From positions 4,890,858 through 4,954,857 of the forward strand of contig NC_087075.1 in the NCBI RefSeq assembly GCF_026151205.1: a DNA stretch of 64,000 nt. Direction: 5' to 3'. Source of the DNA: Bolinopsis microptera (Eukaryota > Ctenophora > Tentaculata > Lobata > Bolinopsidae). Below the pieces are notes generated by a model. It searched no databases. It saw only the letters and a list, made by a program, of their open reading frames with translations, and was not told where the DNA came from. The position numbers were made by a program, and so were the translations under genes. This document shows, piece after piece, positions 13,919 through 26,700 of the stretch. Each line of letters starts with the position of its first letter. Position 1 is the first letter of the stretch.

Positions 13919-13929
13919 TTAACATATCG

Positions 13930-16330
13930 CATTTTGAGGAACCCTATAGTAGGGCTTTCGGGTCAGTAAAGCGGGAATTATACGATTGCCTTGAGGTAGG
14001 TTTACGCTCTACTTTATCTCAAAAATTTACTTGGATTATCCCAAATATGGAGGTAGTCCAGCTTTGTTTACAGTGCTTTAGAGGATTGGGCAGGCCTCCA
14101 TAGCATATATGCTTATTATGGGTTGTACCCTCCTAACTTGCTAATTCAATTCCCATGCATATCGAGTCCTGCATCAGAATAATTGTATACATTTCTTTGT
14201 TCTTCCTATTTTGGGCATATGCCAATACCACAACGCTCAAATGAACCGCCTCTGGCAGTAACACACATGACCCTATATACCCTAAACAACCCAACAGCGC
14301 AGTACATCGGACTGTAGGGTGTCTCATCTAACATAATTTCTCGGAAGAAAATCTATGGGCTCTGCTCAATTTGTTGACGCTCATTTTAGTCTACATTATA
14401 TGTGTTAGAGTTGTAACACGTTGTATACCTCTTTTCGAAATGTATCAAGGTAAGAGCTGGTATCTGCCACACTCGACTAGTGGATGCTGAAATGTGTTCT
14501 TATCTAAAATCTCACAATGAAGCATATTCTTGGATTTTTACAGGGTAGCTTAAATGATTTAAACACTTCACATTGCTATTTGTAACAAAATAATTTGTTG
14601 CTTAAACCATGGACATCTTTTAAACCACTATAGTGTTAGATATTATAAAAAGTTGTTTTAAATCAAACGACAAATAACGTTTTCAAGATATTATAAGATC
14701 AAGAATAAGCCAACAAATTATAATGGATTGCATACAAATGATTTCCTAATCAAAATAATATAACTGTCGAATGCTTGCACTCATCTCTTTTCGACAATTA
14801 ATCAACCGCAAAGGAATGACTAGCGCTCGATTCTGTGAACAATTTCAAGGTGCGCGGCGGGCGCCTTTATAAAATGAAAATCACATAAAAACTATTGCAA
14901 CATTAGAAGATGAGTATGTGATTTTGTCCGACGTTGGTTAACTTATTTATTATTATTACCTAACTTGCTAATCTATTGCATGCATTTCTCACGGTATGGA
15001 TAACATAAATTGCAAAACATCACTCTTTGGTGATTTTTACTTTGATGTTTGAATTACGGTCGCTTCCATGCACTTTGACCATTGACGGATGTTACTCGTC
15101 TAAATTTCTTTGAAGTAGCGCGCGCCGCTTTCTTCTCGAAATGCTAGCCTGAGGCAAATGCTATACTACGAAATAACGCTTGCCGGGTTAGTTCATTAAC
15201 AATGGATGTTACCTGGGGACCCCAAGCTATTATGCTCATAAACATAATAAAAATTTGATGGAATGACAGGCTGAGCGCCGCCCAGTAACAATGAATGATG
15301 TTGTCAACAATCTTGCTAGGCTTAAATGCCAAGCAATCAGCAAATGTAAGTTTGAAGTGCGTTTTGGCAACTCATCATTGATCAAAACGGTGCGCCACTG
15401 AGCGCGAAACTGCGTCGTTTGTGACACATGGCTATGTGAACATATGTTAATGTACGTTTCATAATTATTTCATGCACGTGCACGCATATAAAGCCATAGT
15501 AAGTTGAAAGTCTGATAGCATATGTTCCGTTTGATTTGACCAAACTAATGCCTTTCATTGCTTTATAAAGCGTGCATTTTTATTTACCTACCTAAACTGA
15601 AACTATAATCCAGAAAAGCTTACCAGCTGCATGTGGCACATCACTGCGGAGGCGCGGAAAGTAAAAATAAAAACTTTACGGATGATGTATGATATATTAA
15701 TATATTATAGCATAGATACTCGTAAAATATTTGTCCAACTCGGCGCGCGTCATAATTTTGTAGGTAATAATGGTTATAAACCTACTTATAAAAACTTTCA
15801 GTTTGTAGCAAAATGTAAAACTCTCATGATTGACGAATGAAGATTAGATCCTTCGCAACTCTTATAATATGTAATAGCTCTGCTACGATCTCACGATGTT
15901 GTGGCGAGAAGCGCGTTATATAATACGATTACGGCGCGCAGTATTTGATACGGGGCTCAGTATTGTAGTGCATCGCGCGACAAGGAATTAAAAGGTAGTG
16001 AACTCTAGTAGAGGCTAGTTTCGGGGTAACGCGAAATCTTTAAAAATAAAACAACAGTTATCATCGTTACAATGTTAAATTATTTAAACGCACATTTCAG
16101 AACAAATTGAATAAATCAAATGATCTGGACAGAAAAGGATATAAAGAATAGCATTAGGCGCTGGACCAATAAATGACAGAATCCATATCATATGTAAAGA
16201 TAAAATCTAAACGATTTTAAACTTGTTAAAGAAGTATTAAAATCAGCTCCTAACTCGAAACGTTCAACGTTACAAAAAACATACGTCAAGCTGCCACCAT
16301 CAAGGAAAATACAATATCCTGATTTTCTAT
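13930..16330. other. Intergenic, no gene recognised
   Basis: The stretch lies between the TTAA element and the 3' end of the TATDN2-like gene. It is AT-rich, with short open frames on both strands that lack splice context or recognisable motifs. The missing first exon and promoter of the CEPT gene may lie here. Confidence 0.4.
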
Positions 16331-16332
16331 GC

Positions 16333-19300
16333 TCAAATGCCATACATATTAGTTACATTCTTCCTTACTTGGATCAAAACATCGTCAAGTTCAATCCGTC
16401 TGATTTCGGCAATTTTGGCCGCAACCCACACGCCCATGGCAGGGCTTGCTGACCTGGGAGAATCTTGATCGACGAGGTTGGCGTTGCTAGGTTTCATGTA
16501 GGGTGCATCTGTTTCTATTAATAGTCGCTCTAGAGGTACTTTCCTGGCAACCTCTCTGACATCTGACGCAGTACCAAATGTTACTAGACCTGAAGTAGAT
16601 TGGTTATTATTAACATAATAACATTTTATGATTTCGACGAACGTTTCGCAAAACTGATTGTTATAAATTCAGAACGAAGGAAACGTTTAGCCTTGTTACA
16701 TAATAATTTGAGGCTAGTTCTTTTTTCATTTTCGGCTTGTTTCAAGAAAACTTTGTGTATATACCGTTCGCGTTTTAACACAGATTTTTCGGTTAATGTT
16801 TTAACGTTGTGAGTGCAACAACCTAAATGTCTGTCTACGGTGAAATCCGTCCTAATTAAGACTTTGTCGGAAAAGAATTCGCAACAAATGCGATTTTAAG
16901 GTATATGGTCGGGCAAGTCCCAGGAATCACTCAAAGATTCCCCTTTCCCTAAATTTTCCACTTCAGGGAAATCCACAATTACATTTTTTACGACCTTTTT
17001 ACCACTTTGGTGCGTCGCTATAAGTCTCGTTCTGTATATATAGATGATTCTAGTTTAAAAGCATTAGAAAACCACAGAAGTATCAAATTTTTCTTTAAAC
17101 ATCTTTTTGCATAAATAAATTTTGCATTTATGGAATCAATTAAGTATATAATACATTCAATGTTCATTATTCAAAAAAAATATAGTTTCTTAAAAAATTG
17201 TTCACAATTACATTCTCGATAAGTAGGTCACTCTTTTTTTATTTAAGTGGGAAACTTTTCACTTTCAATATTTTGGACTTGTAAATTAAAAATTTTGGAT
17301 ATTTGTTAAAGAAAAACCACCATTTATCACTTTTTACCACATTGAATCTCCGCTAATAAATTTCATAATATGCAGCAATCTGCTGTATAGTTCTCGTGTG
17401 ATAAACACACCTTAATTTCCGCAGATACGAACATAACACAGCTGATCTTTGAAGGAATGTGATGAATGCTGGCTTACCTATACTTCTGTCTTCGAACGTT
17501 ACTCCACGCCACAGTACTACAAAATATTACCTACATTGGAAACCAAATCCCTTACTAAATTCAGTACAAACCGCCTCATCCCCTAGCGACTTAGTGGTGC
17601 CTTGTTCGATGTACAATATCTTCACCAAAATTCAGTCAGCTTAAAAGTAGTTTGTTCGCACAATTGATCCATTTTGTTGACACTTCTAATCATTTCCGGT
17701 TGAAAAACATAAAACAAAAGACTATAAAGCGTGCATTTTTTTAAAACACATTTTTTTTTGGTGGGGGGGTGCTGCGCGAAAAATAGAGATACTTTTAGAT
17801 AATATAACGACAATTAAGTATGTCATTTGGCTTATTTGGGTTGACGAAAAATAAGAATGACCTATTAGGCAGTAGTCAGATGGCCGTTGATTATACCTCA
17901 TTAGAAAAACAAAGTTTTGAACTTACCTGTAACACCGATATACATGTTAGGAAAATGTTCCAGCATTTTCCACGCAGTATTCCCTGATCCACTTTGTAGC
18001 TATGGGATGATTCGGTGGTTCTTTTGGTGCTTTAGCCTAGAAATAATTGACAGTTGAAAAAAAAAACACGAGAACAGCCAAATAGGACACAGAATACGGA
18101 AAACCGATGATATAAAGTTTTGATAATCATAGATATCCACATCAGCTACTTACAAAGGATAAAAGCAATCCTAATTTTACCTTCATGATTTCAAAAGGCC
18201 GACCATCTGCTTCATGCTCCCCAAGTGCGTGAATAACAAACGGATTTTGTTTATTTATTCAACTTGAGCGCTGTTTTATCTGTGCATGAACGCATCTTTC
18301 TGCATTTCTAATAACATCAGGACTCTTGCTGTCAGTGTAAACACTTACCGTAATCCATACCCCATCTCACCCAAGCCTCTCACGACACACCAACCGTAGC
18401 GATGGGAGGCGGTCTTTTCAGATCTCTTCTTATTTGGGGACACCACATTTTTAGCGTTGTGAGGATGCAGACAAATGCTCCCCACACACCATCCTCCATT
18501 AGAATATCATCGTACATACGATTCTCACCCCATGCTGGAGGGTCACAGAAATTTGCAACACACCCTGAGAAATTCTTGGGAAAATCCTTGCTCTCAACGT
18601 ACGATGCAAACGAACCGTAGTTTTTCTCTCTGACAAGTAAGTAGTCGATATGGCAGTGAGAATCAATGAACGGTACTTTGGACTCAGGAAATTGGTTCGC
18701 TCTGCAGTTTGTTTTAAAGGGAAATATAGGGATGATTTTCTCGGGAACTGGTGATTCCTTCCTGGATTTTGTGTCCTCTAAAACAGCAAGCGCCCCAGAA
18801 TGTGCCCTTTCCTCTTCACCGTCGTCAGAGAACGAATCAGAATCATTGCGTTTTAAACTGAGGAGCTGTTCCTTGGAGAGCGGACCATCTCGAGATGATC
18901 GTGATTCTGTTTTAACACGTTTCAGTACAGGTTTCTTAACTTGGCTGGCGTCAGAGTCATCAGATGCAGTGTGATGATCACGCTTTACTTCAGTCTTGCT
19001 TTTGTCAGAAGATCTTCTGCTGGTTTGACGTTTAGGTTGTACTTTTGTGGGGGCAGTAGCAGGAACAGGGATTGGATTTGAGTCGTATTTGTCTCTGATA
19101 TCGATAAACTTCTTCTTCTGGACATCTTTCATCAGCTAGGAATTCACTTCGGCGTCGGTACATCACGCCAGCTGGGAGGGCAAGATCCGTCTTCATCCGA
19201 TGAAGAAGATGAGCCTGCTTCTTCTTTTTGTGCTTCTTCAGCTGACATTACCTCGTCTTTGGTCTCTTCTTTTACCTCCTGTGCCTCCATCTCCTCCACA

Positions 19301-20291
19301 CTCCCACTCTCACTTCCACTCTCTGATTTGAAAACCTCCTTGACGTCCTCTTCTGCGTCCTCTTCTGGTTCCTCCACTGGTTCCTCGTCTTGTACTTCCT
19401 CCTCTTTTCCTCCTCCTCCTCGCCGGAACTGTCAAATCTGATCACTGAACCGCTCGTCGTTCTTTTAATTCCAGAAACTTCCTTCAACAGCTCCTCCTCT
19501 TCCTCGACGTTGTGAACTGGAGACAGTGGCACGTCATCAGCATGCTCTGGAGGTCGGGTCTTCTTACGCTTACTCTCTGTAGTCGGTCGTTTTATGGAAA
19601 ATCTGAGATCTTCTTTGGTTTTGTACTGCGGGATGAGGGGAGCATCCAGAGGTCTTGATTTCATCTGATATCTCAGATCACCTGGTTTAGCTGCACTTTT
19701 CTGAGCGTTCAGAGATCTTCTTACCCCCCGGTCTGACGACCTACGCTTTGATTTTTTGGGTTTCCCATAGTCAACCTGAATGGTTAAAGGTTCGTCTGAC
19801 ACGTGACCCCGGCCATCAGACTCACTGTCTGATTCCACCAGACGTGTCCTCTTTGCTTTAATCGCTATGTTTTGGTACAATGGACGTTGTTCAAACTTCC
19901 CCTCTCCACGAAGAAAACTCTCTGTTCTGGAGTTATCAGAACGTTCTAGAAGTTTTGATACGTTGATTTTAGCGGGCTGGGAGAGACGAGAGTGTGCTGG
20001 ACCCCTTACTTTATCATCTGCTTCATTGAGTCTGGAGTGTACTGACTCTCTATTTTCTCTGTTTGAGACACGGAGTTTTATTCCTACGTCAGGGTCACTG
20101 AGTCTGGAGTGAGCGGACTCGTTGAGTCTAGAATGAGCAGACTCTCTGTTAGATACCCGGAGTTTTATCCCGACGTCTGTCCCGAACTCAGGAAGTCCGC
20201 CTGCTCTAGAGTTGCCTAATTTAGGACAGTCCAGGGAGGAATGTCCGACATCGTCGCAGTTTGGACATTTCCGGGAACGCAACTTGTCCAT
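16333..20291 (-). CDS. TATDN2: TATDN2-like TatD nuclease with N-terminal zinc knuckle, frame broken
   Basis: TatD proteins are metal-dependent hydrolases of the TIM-barrel amidohydrolase fold, acting on DNA or RNA. Here the ATG at 20291 opens with a CCHC knuckle ([15 protein letters not shown]), then a charged Ser/Glu-rich tail (to about 18750), then the TatD core: HxH in [42 protein letters not shown], and [10 protein letters not shown]. Exons read as 18181-20291 (possibly more than one), 17927-18036 and 16333-16589. The last ends cleanly in VTNMYGI-stop, like other TatD C-termini. The frame shifts in the acidic tail near 19.38 kb, around 19.13 kb, and about five times within 18181-18500 plus once or more in 17927-18036, yet metal-ligand motifs survive in alternating frames. 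The ligand His usually found as HCF is not clear. Either a recent pseudogene or an indel-rich consensus; an intact allele may exist. Confidence 0.75.
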
Positions 20292-20619
20292 TATTATTAA
20301 TGAACCTGGAAAGAAAGGGAAATTGTTATTATATATATCTGTTATGTGTTTTTCAGTGTTTTATTCCAGGGTTTCATAGCAAAACGAAAATTTATTTCAT
20401 CATAGTTTCGATATTTTAACAAATACACTCGTGGTTAAAATAAAATGCTTGAAGAGGACTCGAATTTTAAGATCAATTTAATCATTCTACAGATAAAGAA
20501 AAAATATTCAAAAATTCAATTCAACAAGAAGCGGTGTCACGGTTACTTTAAACAGCTATTCTACAAAAAATTCAGATTAAGATTAATCCCCATTCAAACA
20601 GAAAATTCAGATCACAACA

Positions 20620-20672
20620 TGTTTCAATAATGATCATAACATGTTTCAATAATGATCATAACATGTTTCAAG
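20620..20672. repeat. Short direct repeat, 22-bp unit
   Basis: Nearly three copies of AACATGTTTCAATAATGATC lie between the stop codon of Hrs and the start of the TATDN2-like gene. Confidence 0.7.
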
Positions 20673-20744
20673 AAACTCCTCAAACATAACAATCTCGAGA
20701 TTTTAAATGGCACAGACGTCTTTTTCAGTATCTTTTTCATTGTT

Positions 20745-23700
20745 TTAGAAAGATATCAAGTCTGCAACAGGAGGATCATTGCGGCGTGTGCGCTGCGCTG
20801 GCTGTGGTAGCGCTTCAGTAGGAACAGCAGGCGCGTTGTCCAGCGCACTCATTACATCGCGACTTGACAGGGTCGATTGAGGAGGTGCGTAGGAGGGAGG
20901 AGGAGCTGGTGCTGCCGACTCCTGAAATTAAAATTAATTAATATAAATTAATAATAAATTAAAACAACTAATTGAAATACAACTTGGAAAAATGCTGAAA
21001 AATTATGGATCAAAACCATTAAAAACTATCATTATAAATTAAAAGTTGTAAATGTACCTGTTGAGGTGGTTGGGACACAGGGGGTGTGCGTTGTTGGTGC
21101 TGTTGTTGGGCTTCGTTGTCTTGTTGTTGAGGTTGCGGTTCCTGTTGTATATGCTGTTGTTGAGGAGGGGCGTACTGTGGAGGGTATCCCTGGTACCCCT
21201 GGGGAGGTGGTCCCATATTCTGAGGCGGTTGTCCCATAGATTGTTGAGGCGGTTGTCCCATGGTGTGTTGAGGCGGTTGTCCCATATTTTGGGGAGGTTG
21301 TACCATATTTTGTTGAGGCGGTTGTCCCATAGATTGAGGCGGCTGTCCCATAGATTGAGGCGGTTGTCCCATAGATTGAGGTGGCTGTCCCATCGATTGA
21401 GGCGGCTGTCCCATAGATTGAGGCGGTTGTCCCATATGATGCTGAGAAGGAACATAATGTTGCCCCATCATGGGTCGAGCGCCAGGAGGGGGTCCCATGT
21501 ACTGAGGAGGATTAGCGTAAACCCCAGGCGGGCAGTTGGCGGTACGCGTGGTGTGCTGGTACGAGGGTTGAGGTTGAGTTACTCCGACTGCTGGTTGTGG
21601 TGCTACCTGTGCAACATGTGTTAATTTATCAGACTTTTTACTTTTGAGTTCTAAACTTTGTTGTTTATTACCTTAACTATACTGTTAGTTACAAAAAACA
21701 AAGCAAAATGAACACTTTTGAACTAACATTATTCAACGCTAATCATTTTATAAAACGCTAATTCACACTATTGAACTAATTTAATTACGCTAATCATTAA
21801 CGCTAATTAACACTATTGAACTAACATAATTGCTAGGATTAACATGAGTGCTCATAACGACCGGTGGGGCAGGTGCTGGGCTGGTTGCTTGCGGAGGAGC
21901 CTGGGCTGCTTGTTGTGCTGCTACTTTAGCGGTCTCCCTGTCAAACACTGCTTGTTCGTGTCTTCTCTTCAGTTCTTCCTGTTAAACATGTGATGTTAAG
22001 TGTGCCACTTAACACTGGGATACATTTTCTGGGTTTATCAAAATATTTGTATGAAATTTAGTTAAGAATCCAATTACATCATTGTTTACACCCGAATGTG
22101 CAAGATGATCCGACTATAAGTGTTTTCTATACTGTAACCTTATCGTACCGGTCCAGAGTGGATTACTCAATGAAGCAATTAAAGTTTTGAACGTCAAATG
22201 ACAATTTAGGTTTTCATTAAAATTATTAATCAAAGAAACACCGGCGTCTGTGTGAGTTCAGACTTAACAATGTAATGATAAAACAAACAAATAAATATGG
22301 TCAAATATTTAAATGTTGGCTAAAATGACGGTACTGATTACTGACCTGGTATTTGAGTTGCTCCATCTTCTGTTGTCGGAGCAGCTCCAGTTTCTGCTCC
22401 ATTTGTAATCTCATCAGTATACTCTGTTCCTCTTCTTGTTGTCGTACCTTCGCGGTTATTACATTTTTACAATCTAACATGTAATACATTGTTTACATTT
22501 TCTAATTTTTAAATCTTTACATCCTTCTATTTTTAAACTTTTACATGACGTATTGTAAGGGTTAAATTTTTAAGTTTCCCACCTTCTCCAAATGTTCTTC
22601 CCTCATCTTATTAAGACTCTCCCGTGCTTGAGAACACGTTCCAATCTTCTCTAACAGTATTTTCTGTGTCTTCATCTTCCGTTCCGTGTCCTCTATATCC
22701 GTACTAGTTTAGGGTGTAGAGCAGTCAGGGAGGCTAGTAGGGTCTGGATGTGGGGATCAGTGCCCACGTGTTGTCCTGGGATTAATTAGCTGATTAGTTA
22801 ATTGGTTAATTGGTGGTGTTATATAGAATTGGCTATGTATGCATCCTATTGAGTAATGATGTTGGAATCGAAATCTGTTGTGTTTGATGGACATTGGACA
22901 ACAGGGTGTATTCAATTGAAGGAATGATAGTAAAGTTGAATGAGAGAAGAGCACTTTGGCTTCTATACCAGTTATGGCCACTCAGTCTCGCCATTCACAA
23001 TATACAGTATTAACACCATCTTACCCAAACCAACCAATCAAAAGTTACCTTTCATAGCAGCTTGGTTAAGTTTCCTCATCAACATTTCCGTAAGGTCCTT
23101 TATCTGCTGAGTGTAGGTGTTATCACCCTGAGGTTCCTCTATCTGCTGCACCGCCTGGGGCTGCGATAATAATAAGTAACAAATAAGTAACAAATATAAG
23201 TAACAAATATAAGTAACAAATAAGTAACAAATAAGTAACAAATAAGTAACAAATAAGTTACAAATATAAGTTACAAATAAGTAACCAAATTATATGTAGG
23301 TCAACCTTTTGCGGCTGTTATACAGATACCTTGATCTATCAGCCCTGTAATGCACTATAAAATTACCTAACCCATTTAATTAATCACCCAATTAATAAAT
23401 TACTTAATTAATTAATTACCTGGTAAGCTTGTTGTATAGGTTGTTGTGTTGGTGGGGAGACTGCAGTAGCGGCCGGTTGAGCGGTAACTGCTGGATACAA
23501 ACCATTCGGCACAACCTGCGGCACACATTTGATAAATTGGCTACATTCCAGCTACATTCCAGCTACATTTATAATTGCTATACTTAACATTGTGTCTGGA
23601 AACAGAATATCCTTTTCACACGGGAAATTCCCAAAGTGTCGGTATTTTCTTGAACTTGCACGACAATCTTGTCGTGCAGTTCAAGAAAATACCAACACTT

Positions 23701-26700
23701 TTGGAATTTCATTATTACTTTATTAGGGAAAGATCAATAGAATCAAACTATGAAACCCATCAAATGGAGAGCATCAAAATGCTTTTTTTAAAAATGCTAT
23801 AAAAATGCTAAAAGAAAGATAAGCACACTCACAGTAGCATTGGAAAGGTCAGGATAGTAAGACTGAGGTGCTACCTGCTCTTTGAAAGGTTTAATGTGTT
23901 CTACCTCCGCGTACAGGTTCTCCGCAGGGGCAGACTTCTGTATTGCAGGGGGCGAGTGTGCGCGAGCCTGGGGTCGGTTAGTTGTTGTTAGTTGTTGTTA
24001 GTTGTTATTTGTTGTTGGTTGTTGTTGGTTGTTGTTAGTTGTTGTTAGTTGTTGTTAGTTGTTGTTGGTTGTTGTTAGTTGTTGTTAGTTGTTGTTAGTT
24101 GTTGTTAGTGTTGTTGTTGTTGTTGTTGTTAGTTGTTGTTAGTTGTTGTTGTTAGTTGTTGTTAGTTGTTGTTAGTTGTAGGTTATATGTGTTTATTTAT
24201 AAAATATATATGAGTGGTGGTTGAAATTGAAACTTTAACCACCACTCATAAAACTTTAGGGATTATTAGAAATTATAGTCAATTTGTTTTGGGCATGTGC
24301 ATCAATAAGATATAACTTAATTGTAGATTCCAACATGGCGGTTTGTATCTGCGAGAAGTAAATTATATTCTTCAACGATGGTCCAGCCTCTTGTGAGAAA
24401 GGTGATAGAAAGCGATAGCTAGATTCAAGCTCCCTTTCTTTTTTGTTCCAAACTCTTTCTTTTCTCTTCTCATCGGTCTCCGCCTAAATATAATAGAGTT
24501 AAGATTTATTTTAAAAGGAAAAGAGAACAAATATTTAAAATATTAGAAACTTTTGTATGTACTGAAATAGCCCTGTAATAATATTCATTAGCCACATTTT
24601 TATGTCACACATATATTATACAATACACATTATGCAATATGTACATGATGACATCAAACACACAATTAAGATCACTTTTAAAACGGCCATATTCCTGTTC
24701 AAGTTGCGTTTCTACTGAGCGAGACAAAGAAAACGAAAAAAATGAGAAAAAAATGTAAAATGGACCTTATTAGGGCATCTGGTGACAAATATGACCATAG
24801 AAGGGCATCAGGTGTCAAGTAAAATTACCTGAGGATTGACTGGAGGTTTGCCGGCAGAAGCAGCAGCTGCAGCGATGGTTGCTGCAGTAGCCGGAACTGC
24901 GCCAGGAGCTGCGGCTGCTGCTGCCTCCTTACTCTTACTTCCAACTTTACTGGCACAGATTGAGCAGACTCTCACCTGAAATAAACAAGAACATTATATA
25001 ATAATATATCAACTTTAAACTGTTAGTAAAGAGGGATATTATATAGCAACTTTAAACTCTTACAACATTTTTTGGAAGACTAAAGGTAATCTAACAAAAT
25101 GTTTTATCTAAAATGTATCATTGTAACCTCTTTTTCGATGCCAAAGTGAGGTAGAGGCAAGCGCTCAGCAGTACACTCGGCGCAGAATATCTGACCACAG
25201 TTCCTGCAGTGATGTTTGCGCTTGGTGATGGTAAAGAGCTGTCTGCAGAGGTGACACATTCTACCATCCTCCCACTCTGGTGCCTGGTATTGTGGTGGTA
25301 ATTAAAAACCTATTTTAACGTAATTAAGGCCAGAGGGGGGGGGGGGGTAAAATTGGTTTTTCCAGTTTTCACATATTTGATCAGAGCTGCTGGAGCCAAA
25401 CAAGAAGAAAAAAACCGGACCGAAATCTGACCTTGCGTTTTTAAGATATTGCGCGCCAAATATTGAGGTTTACATGTAATTACATGTAAATCTTAAACCT
25501 AAACTGTAAAAAGTTAAAAGTCCCTTAGTTGAGAATACTGGCCACACCCAGAAGCTGAAACTTGGCACAGTTGTTCCTTGAGCTGTCACCCACAATTCTA
25601 TTGTACAAAATTTTGATATTTGCCTCTGTTCTCGAAATATGAGGTTAACTTTACCCCAAATTCGACAATTTTTCAAAAAGTGTCGAATTTGGGGTAAAGT
25701 TAACCTCATATTTCGAGAACAGAGGCAAATATCAAAATTTTGTACAATAGAATTGTGGGTGGCAGCCCAAGGAACAACTGTGCCAAGTTTCAGCTTCTGG
25801 GTGTGGCCAGTATTCTCAACTAAGGGACTTTTAACTTTTTACAGTTTAAGTTTAAGTTTTACATGTAATTACATGTAAACCTCAATATTTGGCACGCGAT
25901 ATCTTAAAAACGCAAGGTCAGATTTCGGTCCGGTTTTTTCTTCTTGTTCGTCTCCAGCAGCTCTGATCAAATATGTGAAAACTGGAAAAACCAATTTTAC
26001 CCCCCCCCCCCCCCCTCTGGCCTTAAGCGATTAGGACAATTAGAAATCCGATTAACCGGGGGTGGAGAATTGACTTGATTTGTTTGTGACATTAAATTTT
26101 GCAGTTGACCCACAAAAATAACGCCCGTAATCTAAGGGGTCGACGACACATTCCTTTCCTAAATTTTCTTCGAATTTCCTGACCCAATAGATCAGATCTA
26201 ATTGGTGATCTAGATCAAATACAGAATCTAGATCACGTACAGGAAGTTAAATGTTCTTTTCGATATTCCTGACCCAATAAATCACATTACACATACGGTG
26301 TAAAATTTGCACGAATTCCATTTTCTCACGACTTTTATGTTTGTTTATTTTCTGTTGAGTTCAACTGTTTTGCAACTCAGTTAGTAGATTATATATTCGC
26401 ATATATCCACACTATTTACACGTACAACGTGATATTATTATCAATGCAGTGTGTACAACACCAACTACACCGATCAATTGCCAAGCTGCGAAACATTTAT
26501 TTATTATTATTACATCATGATGGCAGGGCCTACTCTCATGCTGTCTATAGATGATGATTAACTCTGAAAAACAGGCAGAGCAAGGCACGCGATATGTCGA
26601 GGTTCTGGGATCATTCCCCAGTTGTCCCCAGTTTTTCAGAGTTAATCATCATCTATAGACAGCATGAGAGTAGGCCCTGCCATCTTGATGTAATAATAAT

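Noticed and set aside
25470..25878. Two matching 79-residue frames on opposite strands
   Set aside because: They are the two arms of one palindromic element read in mirror image, not a gene pair.
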